From Pantoea piersonii (lineage in GTDB: Bacteria > Pseudomonadota > Gammaproteobacteria > Enterobacterales > Enterobacteriaceae), in assembly GCF_003612015.1 (NCBI RefSeq), contig NZ_RARB01000005.1:186001-250000 (forward strand): a stretch of DNA of 64,000 bases, in the 5' to 3' direction. Positions 35,378 to 47,100 of the stretch are shown here, one piece after another (the stretch's first letter is position 1; each line of letters begins with the position of its first letter). A program made the translations under genes and the position numbers. Under the pieces are notes generated by a model. The model worked only from the letters and a program-made list of their open reading frames with translations, was not told where the DNA came from and did no database searches.

Positions 35378-35974
35378 ATGCCAAAGGTGGGAATGCAGCC
35401 GATACGACGTCGGCAGCTGATTGATGCAACCCTGGAGACGATTAATGAAGTCGGAATTAACGACGCCACTATCGCGCAGATTGCGCGGCGCGCAGGCGTA
35501 TCGACCGGCATCATCAGTCACTACTTCAAAGACAAAAACGGCCTGCTGGAAGCCGCTATGCGCGATGTGACGCGCCAGCTGCGCGACGCGGTGGCGAGCA
35601 GGCTGAAGCCGCTGGCAGGTGCCAGCACCGAAGCGCGTCTCTGCGCCATCGTTGAGGGCAACTTTGACGAAAGCCAGCTGCATAAGGCGGCAATGAAGGC
35701 CTGGCTCGATTTCTGGTCAAGCAGCATGCATCAACCCCAGCTTAACCGGCTGGAGCGCGTCAGCAGCAGCCGTCTCTTCTCATCGCTGGCTGCGGAGTTT
35801 CGCCGCGAGCTGCCGCGCGAGGCGGCGCGGACCGCGGCTTACGGGCTGGCGGCCCTGATCGACGGCCTCTGGTTGCGCGCGGCGCTGGGCGGCAAGCCGT
35901 TCGATTTACAGCTTGCGCGTTCGCTCACTACTCAGTTCATACGCCAGCAGTTAGCTGGCAACACTCATTCCTGA
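35378..35974 (+). CDS. betI: TetR-family choline-responsive repressor BetI
   Basis: 198 residues. It starts [26 protein letters not shown] as in E. coli BetI; the TetR helix-turn-helix is [19 protein letters not shown] (residues about 31-50). The rest is helical and binds choline. It represses betT and betIBA until choline is present. Twelve bases separate it from betB. Confidence 0.95.
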   Translation: MPKVGMQPIRRRQLIDATLETINEVGINDATIAQIARRAGVSTGIISHYFKDKNGLLEAAMRDVTRQLRDAVASRLKPLAGASTEARLCAIVEGNFDESQLHKAAMKAWLDFWSSSMHQPQLNRLERVSSSRLFSSLAAEFRRELPREAARTAAYGLAALIDGLWLRAALGGKPFDLQLARSLTTQFIRQQLAGNTHS

Positions 35975-35986
35975 TAAGGAGAAACC

Positions 35987-37459
<1,473 letters not shown>

Positions 37460-37486
37460 TTAATGATTAAACCTGAGGAGCGACGA

Positions 37487-39166
37487 ATGGAATTTGATTA
37501 CATCATTATCGGAGCCGGATCCGCAGGAAACGTTTTGGCTACCCGACTGACCGAGGAGAGCGACGTCACGGTTCTGCTGCTGGAAGCGGGCGGCCCTGAT
37601 TACCGTATGGATTTTCGCACGCAGATGCCTGCGGCGCTCGCCTACCCTTTACAGGGAAAACGTTACAACTGGGCTTACGAGACCGAGCCGGAACCCTATA
37701 TGAACAACCGCCGCATGGAGTGCGGCCGCGGCAAAGGGCTGGGCGGCTCATCGCTGATCAACGGCATGTGCTATATCCGCGCCAATGCGATGGATCTCGA
37801 CGGCTGGGCGGAGGCGCCGGGCCTGGAGTCCTGGCGTTATCTCAACTGCCTGCCCTACTACCGCAAAGCGGAAACGCGCGATATCGGGCCGAATGACTAC
37901 CATGGCGGCGATGGCCCCGTCTGCGTGGCGACGCCGAAGGCTGGCAACAATCCGCTGTTCGCCGCTATGGTAGAAGCGGGCGTCCAGGCGGGCTATCCGC
38001 GCACCGAAGACCTTAACGGTTATCAGCAAGAGGGCTTCGGCCCGATGGATCGCACCGTTACGCCGCAGGGACGCCGCTCCAGCACCGCGCGCGGCTATCT
38101 CGACCAGGCGAAAAACCGGCCGAACCTGAAAATCGTTACCCATGCCATCACCGATCGCATTCTGTTCGACGGCAAGCGCGCCGTCGGCGTGCAGTATCTG
38201 CTGGGCGCGAGCAACACGTCACATCAGGCGCATGCGCGGCGTGAAGTGCTGCTCTGCGCTGGCGCCATCGCATCCCCGCAAATCCTGCAGCGCTCCGGCG
38301 TCGGCGCCGCCGACCTGCTGAACTCCTTTGACATTCCCGTGGTGCACGACCTGCCCGGCGTGGGCGAGAACCTCCAGGATCACCTGGAGATGTATCTGCA
38401 GTACGAGTGTAAAGAGCCGGTTTCGCTCTACCCCGCGCTGAAGTGGTGGAACCAGCCGAAGATCGGCGCAGAGTGGATGTTTAATGGCACCGGCATCGGA
38501 GCCAGCAACCACTTTGAGGCGGGCGGCTTTATCCGCAGCCGCGAAGAGTTCGCCTGGCCGAATATTCAGTATCACTTCCTGCCGGTCGCCATTAACTACA
38601 ACGGTTCGAACGCGGTCAACGCCCACGGTTTCCAGTGTCACGTCGGCTCGATGCGCTCGCCGAGCCGCGGCCATGTGCGTATCAAATCGCGCGATCCGCG
38701 TCGTCATCCGGCCATTCTGTTCAACTACATGTCCAGCGAGCAGGACTGGCAAGAATTCCGCGATGCGATCCGTATTACGCGCGAGATTATCAATCAGCCT
38801 GCGCTGGATAAATTCCGCGGCCGCGAGATCAGCCCCGGCGTGGCGTGCGAAACCGACGAGCAGCTGGATGAGTTTGTGCGTAACCATGCGGAAACCGCCT
38901 ACCATCCGTGCGGCACCTGCAAAATGGGCAGCGACGAAATGGCGGTAGTGGATGCGGAAGGACGCGTGCATGGTATGGAAGGACTGCGCGTTGTCGATGC
39001 GTCGATTATGCCGCTGATCATCACCGGCAACCTGAATGCGACGACCATTATGATCGGCGAGAAAATCGCGGATAATATTCGCGGTCGCCAGCCGCTTCCC
39101 GCCTCGACGGCTAGTTACTTTGTCGCTGGCGAGATGCCGGTGCGCGGGAAACCGCTGCGTCAGTAG
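37487..39166 (+). CDS. betA: Choline dehydrogenase
   Basis: 559 residues, GMC oxidoreductase family. The N terminus [21 protein letters not shown] is the FAD-binding fold; [15 protein letters not shown] and the catalytic region [13 protein letters not shown] follow. It oxidises choline to betaine aldehyde at the membrane. The chosen ATG at 37487 has GAGGAG; an ATG eight codons earlier is less likely. A clear terminator follows at 39175-39195. Confidence 0.95.
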   Translation: MEFDYIIIGAGSAGNVLATRLTEESDVTVLLLEAGGPDYRMDFRTQMPAALAYPLQGKRYNWAYETEPEPYMNNRRMECGRGKGLGGSSLINGMCYIRANAMDLDGWAEAPGLESWRYLNCLPYYRKAETRDIGPNDYHGGDGPVCVATPKAGNNPLFAAMVEAGVQAGYPRTEDLNGYQQEGFGPMDRTVTPQGRRSSTARGYLDQAKNRPNLKIVTHAITDRILFDGKRAVGVQYLLGASNTSHQAHARREVLLCAGAIASPQILQRSGVGAADLLNSFDIPVVHDLPGVGENLQDHLEMYLQYECKEPVSLYPALKWWNQPKIGAEWMFNGTGIGASNHFEAGGFIRSREEFAWPNIQYHFLPVAINYNGSNAVNAHGFQCHVGSMRSPSRGHVRIKSRDPRRHPAILFNYMSSEQDWQEFRDAIRITREIINQPALDKFRGREISPGVACETDEQLDEFVRNHAETAYHPCGTCKMGSDEMAVVDAEGRVHGMEGLRVVDASIMPLIITGNLNATTIMIGEKIADNIRGRQPLPASTASYFVAGEMPVRGKPLRQ

Positions 39167-39174
39167 TCCGCGTT

Positions 39175-39195
39175 AGCCCGCTACGGCGGGCTTTT
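39175..39195 (+). terminator. Terminator after betIBA
   Basis: AGCCCGC / GCGGGCT stem with a TACG loop (39175-39192) followed by TTTT in the plus direction. The facing minus-strand oxidase gene ends 8 bases beyond its last stem base. Confidence 0.75.
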
Positions 39196-39199
39196 GCAT

Positions 39200-40528
39200 T
39201 TACATCATCTGCGGCTCGCGGATTGCATTGCCTCTGGCGAAGCGCGCCAGGCGATAAGGCGTAATATCCGTAAAGAGCTGATGGTTAGTCATTAGCTGCG
39301 CGCACAGCAGGCCCGCGCCAGGGCCGATGCCAAAACCGTGTCCGCTAAAGCCTGACGCGATAAACAGGCCGGGCACGCGCTGCATTTCGTCGATAACCGG
39401 CACCAGATCCGGCGTGGTATCAATCCAGCCGCCCCAGGCGTGATCGATTTTTATACCTTCCAGCGCAGGAAAAGCCTTAACCAGCGTGCGCAGCGCTTCG
39501 TCCAGAATGTGTCGATCGGGTTTGGGATCGAGTACGCGAATTTTCTCGAACGGCGAAACCGCGTTGTTCGACCAGGATCCTGCTGCCTCCGGCCCGTTAA
39601 AAAAGGAGCCGTTCAGGCGAAGTTTGAGCTTTTTGGCGATCTTGCTGCGGTACATGGGATAGAACTTTGTCGCGTAGCGGATATTTTGCGGTGCGAGATC
39701 GAGCTGGCCGCGACCGGGAATGGCCACGGTATAGCTGCCGTCCAGCCGACGACGGATACAGAGCTCCGGCATGCTCAGACAGCCCTGAATCACCTCCGGC
39801 GCCGCCGTGGTTTTAAACGCGGTGCCGAGGATATTGGCGCTGGGCAGTTCTATGCCGTACTGCTTGCAGAAGCGAGAGCTCCACGCGCCGCCGCAGCAGA
39901 TCACCTGGCTGGCGCGCACGCGGCCGCGCTCGGTCCAGACCCCGGAAACACGTCCGGCGCTGATATCCAGCCCGCGCACTGCGCAGCGCTGATGAACAGA
40001 AGCGCCTAGCTTTTGCGCGCCGACGGCGATAGCGGGCGCGGCCAGCGAAGGCTCGGCGCGCCCGTCGGTCGGCGACCAGATGCCGCCTGCCCAGCGCGCC
40101 TGATCGCCCAGCCGTTCACGCACCTCTTCAGGCGAAAGCAGCTGGCTGACGAAACCGATCTGCTTTGCCTGCTTGCCCCACTTTTCCCAGCGCGCGACGT
40201 CCGCTTCGTTCTGCGTGCCGTAAAGAATGCCGCTGCGGCGAAAGCCGAGATCCAGCCCGATTTCGCCGCCCAGCTCCTCCCAGCGTTGCAGACTGCGCAT
40301 CGCCAGCGGCAGTTCATAAAGGTCGCGGTTCTGCTGCCTTACCCAGCCCCAGTTGCGTCCGGACTGCTCACCGCCGATCGCGCCCTTTTCAAACAGCGCC
40401 ACGGAAACGCCCTGCTTCGCCAGTTCGTAAGCGACGGAGGTGCCGATAATGCCGCCGCCGATAACGATAACGTCAACCTGCTCAGGAAAGGTCGGGCTGT
40501 CCGTAACGGCATTGATTTTTATGCGCAT
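39200..40528 (-). CDS. FAD-dependent amine/D-amino-acid oxidase (DAO family, PuuB-like)
   Basis: 442 residues. The FAD motif VDVIVIGGGIIGTSVAYELAKQG lies at about residues 19-41, and the C-terminal SGFSGHGFGIGPGAG is the DAO/PuuB closing motif. This family oxidises amino acids, sarcosine or gamma-glutamyl-putrescine. There is no glutamyl-putrescine synthetase nearby. It is the last gene of a minus-strand set: binding protein, cupin regulator, oxidase. The ABC permease and ATPase stand divergently. It therefore probably degrades the compound that the transporter imports. Confidence 0.85.
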   Translation of the reverse strand: MRIKINAVTDSPTFPEQVDVIVIGGGIIGTSVAYELAKQGVSVALFEKGAIGGEQSGRNWGWVRQQNRDLYELPLAMRSLQRWEELGGEIGLDLGFRRSGILYGTQNEADVARWEKWGKQAKQIGFVSQLLSPEEVRERLGDQARWAGGIWSPTDGRAEPSLAAPAIAVGAQKLGASVHQRCAVRGLDISAGRVSGVWTERGRVRASQVICCGGAWSSRFCKQYGIELPSANILGTAFKTTAAPEVIQGCLSMPELCIRRRLDGSYTVAIPGRGQLDLAPQNIRYATKFYPMYRSKIAKKLKLRLNGSFFNGPEAAGSWSNNAVSPFEKIRVLDPKPDRHILDEALRTLVKAFPALEGIKIDHAWGGWIDTTPDLVPVIDEMQRVPGLFIASGFSGHGFGIGPGAGLLCAQLMTNHQLFTDITPYRLARFARGNAIREPQMM

Positions 40529-40553
40529 AGAAGAACCTTTATATTCAGGGCGT

Positions 40554-41159
40554 TCAGAGATGCTGCTCAGGCGGGATATGCATAATCCACAACACTCTGG
40601 CGTCGCTGTCCGTATGGTTGAAAATGTTATGCGGCAGGTGGCTTTTGAACTGAAAGCTGTCGCCGGTCATCAGGCGCGCAGTGTCGCCACTGATTTCCAG
40701 CGTCAGTTCCCCTTCCAGTACGATGCCCGCCTTCTCGCCTTGCCCAATCAGTATCTCGTCGGAGCGAACGCCCGCAGGGAGATGAATCACCATAAACTGC
40801 ATATCGTGATCGCCCGACGGCGACAGCATCTCTTTGGCGATGCCGCGTTTGCCGACGTTAAAGTGCGGCCGTTCCGCGCGGCGGCGGACGTAATGCTCCG
40901 CGCCGCGCAGTGATACGTCGCTCTCTTCCAGAAAGGCCGTCAGCGGCACTTTCAGCACCTGTCGAAGCTGTTCCAGCACCCGAACGGTGGGATTGGTCAG
41001 GTTGCGTTCAATCTGGCTGATCGCCCCAGCGGAAACGTTCGCCAGCAATGCCAGTTCGGTAATGGTCAGATTGCGCGCCTTGCGCAGGGTTTTCAGCCGC
41101 GACCCGATATCCGTTTCGGCGGCGCCAGGTTCCGCCTGATGTTGCGTTGCATTCTTCAT
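40554..41159 (-). CDS. XRE-family regulator with C-terminal cupin domain (PuuR-like)
   Basis: 201 residues. Helix-turn-helix at about residues 20-75 (LKTLRKARNLTITELALLANVSAGAISQIERNLTNPT), then a cupin sensor (about 115-195) with GEKAGIVLEGELTLEISGD and LPHNIFNHTD. This is the architecture of PuuR and related repressors of amine catabolism. The ATG at 41159 has GGAAGA upstream; the GTG eight codons earlier is weaker. It likely recognises the two TTCAyTATAATGAA elements at 42013-42026 and 42203-42216. Confidence 0.9.
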   Translation of the reverse strand: MKNATQHQAEPGAAETDIGSRLKTLRKARNLTITELALLANVSAGAISQIERNLTNPTVRVLEQLRQVLKVPLTAFLEESDVSLRGAEHYVRRRAERPHFNVGKRGIAKEMLSPSGDHDMQFMVIHLPAGVRSDEILIGQGEKAGIVLEGELTLEISGDTARLMTGDSFQFKSHLPHNIFNHTDSDARVLWIMHIPPEQHL

Positions 41160-41207
41160 CTGATGATCTTCCGTTGCCGTCACGCCTGGCGGTCGCCCTG
41201 CGCTTAA

Positions 41208-41972
41208 TTAAGGCATGCCCCACTTCTCTTTGATGGTCTGAAGCGAGCCGTCCTGCTTCATCGCGGTTAAGGCGCTGTCAATTTCCGCCAGCAGCTTATC
41301 GTTTCCTTTTTTCACACCGAACGCCATGGGAGAGACATGCTCAGGCTTATAACCCTCCACGACATGCATCCCTTTTAGTCCGCCCGCTTTCACCTGCGCT
41401 TTCAGAATGGGATAGTCGTTCATGCCCGCCGCAATGCGGCCCAGTGAGAGATCGCGCGTCATATCCGCGGGACTATCATAGACCTTCACCTCTTTGGCGA
41501 TACCGCTCTGCATCAGGCTTTGCGTATAGTCCGTGCCCGCCATGCTGCCTACGATTTCGCCTTTCAGATCCTGCACCGACGCATATTTTTTGGTGTTGTC
41601 GTCGCGCACCACCAGTCCTGCGCCGAAGGCGGTAACCGGCTGCGAAAAGCCGATGCGTTTCGCCCGCTCAGGCGTCGGCGTCATACCGGCTACGATCATA
41701 TCGATCTTTCCCGCGATGACTGACTGAATCAGCGTGGGGAACGGCACGGCGGTAAAGTTCATCTCCAGATGCTGGCGCCTGGCCACTTCCGCCGCAACGT
41801 CAGGCATAAAGCCTTCGATTTTGCCGTTCTGCGTATTCAGGAAAGTGGTCGGCGCGCTGGAGGGAGGCGAACCCGCCGTCAGCGTGGCCGCCTGAGCGCT
41901 CACGCTGACGGCGGCAGCCATACTCATCGCCATAAAGAGATTTAGCAGGCGCTTTTTAGGGGCAACAGACAT
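41208..41972 (-). CDS. Polar amino-acid-type ABC transporter substrate-binding protein
   Basis: 254 residues of the SBP_bac_3 family. A signal peptide covers about residues 1-28 (LFMAMSMAAAVSVSAQA), then TLTAGSPPSSAPTTFLNTQNGKIEGFMPDVAAEVARR and MIVAGMTPTPERAKRIGFSQP, both typical. It would deliver an amino acid or amine to the permease encoded divergently at 42264. It is the first gene of the minus-strand set; a 48-base spacer leads to the regulator. Confidence 0.88.
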   Translation of the reverse strand: MSVAPKKRLLNLFMAMSMAAAVSVSAQAATLTAGSPPSSAPTTFLNTQNGKIEGFMPDVAAEVARRQHLEMNFTAVPFPTLIQSVIAGKIDMIVAGMTPTPERAKRIGFSQPVTAFGAGLVVRDDNTKKYASVQDLKGEIVGSMAGTDYTQSLMQSGIAKEVKVYDSPADMTRDLSLGRIAAGMNDYPILKAQVKAGGLKGMHVVEGYKPEHVSPMAFGVKKGNDKLLAEIDSALTAMKQDGSLQTIKEKWGMP

Positions 41973-42012
41973 AACTCACTCCTGTATCGATATGAAAAGG
42001 GCGAACGTCTTT

Positions 42013-42026
42013 TTCACTATAATGAA
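42013..42026. promoter_or_regulatory. PuuR-like operator, copy 1
   Basis: TTCACTATAATGAA, one mismatch from a perfect palindrome and nearly identical to copy 2. It lies 40 bases upstream of the binding-protein start (minus strand). The core ATAATGAA recalls the reported E. coli PuuR site. Confidence 0.65.
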
Positions 42027-42202
42027 ATTAATGTTGCCGCTGTCAACGTTTTATTTTGTGAAAACGCCATATCTCACATATTGCGGATAAAGCCGTTGCT
42101 TTCCCCCTTTCGCCCATCTATAGCTGTTTCTTATAGGGGTAATAAGTAATAGCTATCTCCTTTGCCTGAGTATTTATTGACAGCGCTTTGCCAACAGCGA
42201 TA

Positions 42203-42216
42203 TTCATTATAATGAA
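42203..42216. promoter_or_regulatory. PuuR-like operator, copy 2
   Basis: TTCATTATAATGAA is a perfect 14-bp palindrome, 47 bases upstream of the permease start on the plus strand. One copy per divergent promoter suggests joint control by the cupin-XRE regulator. Confidence 0.68.
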
Positions 42217-42263
42217 ATAGCGTTGCCCCGACACGCATTGTGCGGAACGATCAGGAGCTTAAG

Positions 42264-42914
42264 ATGGACTGGAGCAGCCTCCACACCTACCTGCCCTTTT
42301 TGTTGAAAGGGGCCGAAATGACGATCGCCATCACAATATTGTCGCTGGTGATCAGTACGCCGCTGGGGCTGATATTTGCGGCGGCAAAGATGTGCCCATG
42401 GAAAATTATTTCCTGGCCGGTTGCGACGATAATTAATATTACGCGCGGCCTGCCGATGATTGTGGTGCTGTTTTATATCTACTTTGTCTTTCCTGACATT
42501 GGAATAACCCTGACCTCGTTTCAGGCCAGCGTCACTGGCATCGCCTTTTGTTTTTCGACCTATATCGCTGAGATATTTCGCGCCGGCATTGCGTCTGTCG
42601 ATCGCGGCCAGTTTGAAGCCGCGCGCTCAATGGGCATGAGTTTTACTAAAGCGATGCGTCGCGTGATTTTACCGCAGGCGTTTCACGTTGCGCTGCCACC
42701 CTACAGCAACACGCTGGTAATGATGCTGAAAGACTCCGCGCTCGCTTCCACTATCGCCGTCACGGAAATGACCCGCCAGGGACAGCTGATCGCCGCCTCA
42801 ACTTTTGACAACACCACCGTTTATACGCTGGTGGCGGTGCTCTATCTGCTGCTATGTATGCCGCTGATGGCCCTGACCAAACGGCTGGAAAAACGTCAAA
42901 TGAAAGGAGCCTGA
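42264..42914 (+). CDS. Amino-acid ABC transporter permease (His/Glu/Gln type)
   Basis: 216 residues with about five membrane segments. The HisMQ-type motif FEAARSMGMSFTKAMRRVILPQAFHVALPP (about residues 120-150) is clear, as is RGLPMIVVLFYIYF. The ATG at 42264 has AGGAG seven bases upstream; a GTG eight codons earlier is less likely. One base separates its stop from the ATPase start, so the two are co-translated. Confidence 0.9.
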   Translation: MDWSSLHTYLPFLLKGAEMTIAITILSLVISTPLGLIFAAAKMCPWKIISWPVATIINITRGLPMIVVLFYIYFVFPDIGITLTSFQASVTGIAFCFSTYIAEIFRAGIASVDRGQFEAARSMGMSFTKAMRRVILPQAFHVALPPYSNTLVMMLKDSALASTIAVTEMTRQGQLIAASTFDNTTVYTLVAVLYLLLCMPLMALTKRLEKRQMKGA

Positions 42915-42915
42915 G

Positions 42916-43683
42916 ATGATTGAAATCGACGAGGTGCATAAAAAATTCGGCCGCGTTGAAGTGCTGAAAGGCGTGAGTTTTACCGTTAACGCCGGCGAGG
43001 TGGTTTGCCTGATAGGCCCCTCCGGCTCCGGCAAGTCGACCATTCTGCGCTGCATCAACGGGCTGGAAAGCTATGAAGGCGGCGAAATCCGCGTGCTGGG
43101 ACAGCGCGTCGATAGTCGCCATAAAAGCATTAACGATCTGCGACGCCAGATCGGTATGGTATTTCAGCGCTTTAACCTTTTCCCGCACCGCAGCGTGCTG
43201 GAGAACGTGATGGAAGGCCCGATTCATGTAAACGGTGAGTCGCGATCGGAAGCGGAAAAGCGCGCCAAATCCCTGTTGGCGCTGGTGGGGCTGGCGGACA
43301 AAATCAATGCCTGGCCTGCTCAACTCTCTGGTGGGCAGCAGCAGCGTGTGGCGATTGCGCGCACGCTGGCGCTGCAGCCAAAAGCGATTCTTTTTGATGA
43401 GCCTACTTCAGCGCTCGATCCCGAACTGGTCGGCGAGGTGCTGCAGGTCATGCGCACCCTGGCGCAGGAAGGTATGACAATGATTGTCGTCACGCACGAA
43501 ATGCAGTTCGCGCGTGAGGTTGCCGATCGCGTCTGTTTTCTGCATAGCGGGCAGATTGTCGAACAAGGACCCGCGCAGCACATTTTGCTGCAGCCTCAGG
43601 AAGCGCGCGCACAGGAGTTCTTACGTCGCGTGCTGGGCGACAGCGAGAGCCACTTTTGTCGCCACTGCCGCGAGGCGGTTTAG
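42916..43683 (+). CDS. Amino-acid ABC transporter ATP-binding protein
   Basis: 255 residues. Walker A GPSGSGKST, signature LSGGQQQRVAIARTLAL, Walker B ILFDEPTSALDPELV and the switch His in VTHEMQFAREV are complete. It powers uptake through the permease just upstream. The last 15 residues (ESHFCRHCREAV) contain two Cys and two His and extend past the usual end of this family. Confidence 0.92.
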   Translation: MIEIDEVHKKFGRVEVLKGVSFTVNAGEVVCLIGPSGSGKSTILRCINGLESYEGGEIRVLGQRVDSRHKSINDLRRQIGMVFQRFNLFPHRSVLENVMEGPIHVNGESRSEAEKRAKSLLALVGLADKINAWPAQLSGGQQQRVAIARTLALQPKAILFDEPTSALDPELVGEVLQVMRTLAQEGMTMIVVTHEMQFAREVADRVCFLHSGQIVEQGPAQHILLQPQEARAQEFLRRVLGDSESHFCRHCREAV

Positions 43684-44123
43684 CGCCGCCGGACTCTGCG
43701 ATGCTGTGGCGCTAAACGGCATGCGCTGTTGCAGAGCCAGCGCGGCGGCGGCGCGTAAACGCAGGGCCTTTAATCTCAGAAAGTTATACAGGTTTTCTCA
43801 CTTTATTTACTCTTCAGGTTGCCGCTTTGCTTTTTTCTTTTCCTTCAATTACTTGTGAGAAGACAGCGCGGGGTTATACTTCGATCAGCAGTGATTGCTC
43901 ACTGAAAATAACAACCTTCTATTTCCTTTTCTCTGCGTGCGGGATAACGCTTTTACTGCGGCCAGGCCTGGCCAGTCGCGATCAGCTTTATTTCCAGACA
44001 CGGAATTCACAACAGCAACGTTGACCTCATTAGCTGTTCCATCCTGATTGCTATGCCGGGGAGTCCCCTGCCTGCGCGACAGCATGGACTCTTTTTATCC
44101 TGAATTTTAAACAGGAGGATACG
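43684..44123. other. 440-bp gene-free region before the fusion gene
   Basis: No credible gene or clear terminator was found. The last 20 bases contain the AGGAGG ribosome-binding site of the next gene. Confidence 0.5.
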
Positions 44124-47100
44124 ATGTTGCCTTTTTCTAGCTTCTGGCAGGCCGGGTACGAAGGCGCCGACCATATAAATACGGCAGGCCAGCGACTGGT
44201 CATGGATGCTCTGACCGACCATCAAACGCAGTTCCGCAGCGACTACGCCGCTTTACAGCAGTTTGGCATTCGCACCGTACGCGAGAGCATCGGCTGGCGT
44301 CAGGCGGAAGAGGATCCTGAACAGACTTACGCCATCGTGCGGGCCAAAATGCAGGCGGCGCAAGAGTTGGGCATACAGATCAACTGGACGTTTTGTCACT
44401 ACGGCTGGCCGGACGATCTTGATCTCTTTGCCGACGATTTTATCCCGCGCTTTGCAGATTTTTGCCAGCGCTTCGCCGCCTTTCTGGCGCCGTGGTATAG
44501 CTCTCCGCCGGTCTATTCGCCGATGAATGAGATCTCTTTTCTCAGCTGGGGACTCTCGGTCGGGCTGTTCGGCAACCATCGCGATGCGGAGCCGGATGCC
44601 ATTAAACGCCAGCTGGTGCGCGCGACGATAGCGGGCTGCGATGCGATCTGGCTGGTCGATCCGCGGGCGCGCTTTCTTCATTGCGATCCCATTATCTATC
44701 TGGTTCCCGATGAAGAGAGCGAAGCCTGTTACCAGCGCACCGCCGATCTTAACGCCTCACAGTTTCAGGCCTGGGATATGTTGGTCGGCAAGCGCGAGCC
44801 TGAACTGGGCGGCGCGCCTCGCTATCTCGATATCGTCGGCGCTAACTACTATCACGCTAACCAGTGGGAAACGAACTCCAATCAGCGGCTGGCGTGGCAT
44901 CTGGGCGATGGACGAAGAATGCCGTTGCATAAGATGCTGACAACTTTAGCGCAGCGCTATCAGCGCCCGGTATTGCTGGCGGAGACCAGCCATGTCGGCA
45001 GCGGACGTCCCGCCTGGATGACGCATATCGCCGCGCAGATCGCTCAGGCGCAGCTTGCTGGCTGCGACATCCTCGGCGTCTGTATCTACCCCATTATTGA
45101 AAGTCCTCTCTGGGAAGATCCCCATCACTGGCCGCGCAGCGGACTCTGGGACATCGCCCCTGATTTTACGCGTCTGTTACACCAGCCTACCGCCGCAGCG
45201 TTGCGGCAATCACAACGTTCGCTACACCGGTTTCATGCCCTTTTGTCACCGGTCAGCGCGCCACAGGAGTTCCATATGAAACAGTCCGTTTTGGTGGTAT
45301 TTAGTCATCTTCGCTGGGGTTTTGTCTTTCAACGTCCACAGCATTTACTGTCGCGTCTTGCACAGCATCATCGCGTGCTGTTTATTGAAGAGCCGGTTTA
45401 CCGACCTGGCGAGGCAGGTTTGCAGCTCAGCTCTCCTGCGCCCAACGTCACCGTAATTGAACCGCATACCGACGTTGACGCGCCGGGCTTTCACGACAGC
45501 CAAATCGCCGTATTGCAGCCTCTGCTCGCCACGTTGCTGGATAAAGATGAACAGCCGCTGGTGTGGTTCTATACGCCGATGGCGCTGCCGCTGCTGGCTT
45601 GCTTCAATCCCAGCGCCATTATTTATGACTGCATGGATGAACTTTCCGCCTTTCAGATGGCGCCGCGCCAGCTGCAGCAGCGCGAATCCGCTCTGCTGAG
45701 CCGCGCCGATGTGGTCTTTACCGGCGGCACCAGCCTGTATGAAGCGAAAAAGCACCGCCACCAAAACGTTTACTGTTTCCCCAGCAGCGTTGATGCTGCC
45801 CATTTCGAGCAGGCGCTCGATCGCAGCAACGGTCATCCGCTGCAGGAAAATCTGCCCGGACCGCGACTGGGCTATTACGGCGTGATTGATGAGCGTATGG
45901 ATGTCGCGCTGATTGGCGCGCTGGCTGATGCCCATCCCGAATGGCAAATCGCAATGGTCGGCCCGGTAGTGAAGATCGATCCCCGCAGCCTGCCGCAGCG
46001 TCCCAATCTGCACTGGTTCGGTCAGCAGCCCTATGAAGCGCTGCCCCATTTCCTGGCCGGATGGGACGTCTGCCTGATGCCTTTTGCGCTGAACGCCTCC
46101 ACCCGCTTTATCAGCCCGACCAAAGTGCTGGAGTATATGGCGGCGCAGCTGCCGATTGTGAGTACGGCGGTGCCGGATGTGGTGCGCCATTTTAGCGACG
46201 TGGTCAGCATTGCTGATACCACGCAGGGCTTTATTCAGGCGTGCGAAAAAGCCTTACAGCTGAGCGAGCAACAGCGTCGCGAACAGGCGGCGCAGATGGC
46301 GGCGATTATCGCCGATACGTCCTGGGACCATACGGCTGAGCAGATGCAGACGCATATCGCGGCATTGCGCGACAGGTTCGTCCAGCCCGCTGCCGCCGCT
46401 AAAGTGCCGGAGACGGCTGAAGGCGTACGCGCGGTAACGTTGCGTCCGGTGGAGTGTTTGATTCTTGGCGCGGGGCCGACCGGTCTGAGCGCCGGCTATC
46501 ACTATGGCGAAGGCGCGGTCGTGCTGGAGAAAAATGAAAAGCCTGGCGGCTGGTGCCGCTCAATTGAAGATAAAGGTTTTACCTTCGATTACGCCGGGCA
46601 CATCATGTTCTCTAACGATCCTTATGTGCTTCAGCTCTATGACAAACTGCTTGGCGATAACCTGCACTGGCAGACGCGCGAAGCCTGGGTCTACAGCCAC
46701 GATGTGTTTACGCGCTATCCCTTCCAGTCAGCGCTGCATGGCCTGCCGGCAGAGGTGATCGGCGAGTGCGTGCTGGGCGCGATTGAAGCCCGTTACGGTG
46801 TCACGGGAACGCAGGAGGCGGCACCGCTGAGCGCGGTACGCCAGGCGGCGAATACAGAATGTCGCGACTGCTGCGCCGATGGCGTGCTCGGCGCTGAAGC
46901 GACAGAACCTGCGGGTGCTGATGAAACGGGAGAGGATTTTGAAAACTTTATCTTCCGTACCTGGGGAAGAGGCATCGCTCACCATTTTGCCGTTCCTTAC
47001 AACCGCAAACTGTGGAAAACGCCGCTCGCCGATATGGAGACCTCCTGGCTTGGCGGCCGCGTTCCGTTACCCGATCTTCAGCAGATCATCTCCGGCGCAC

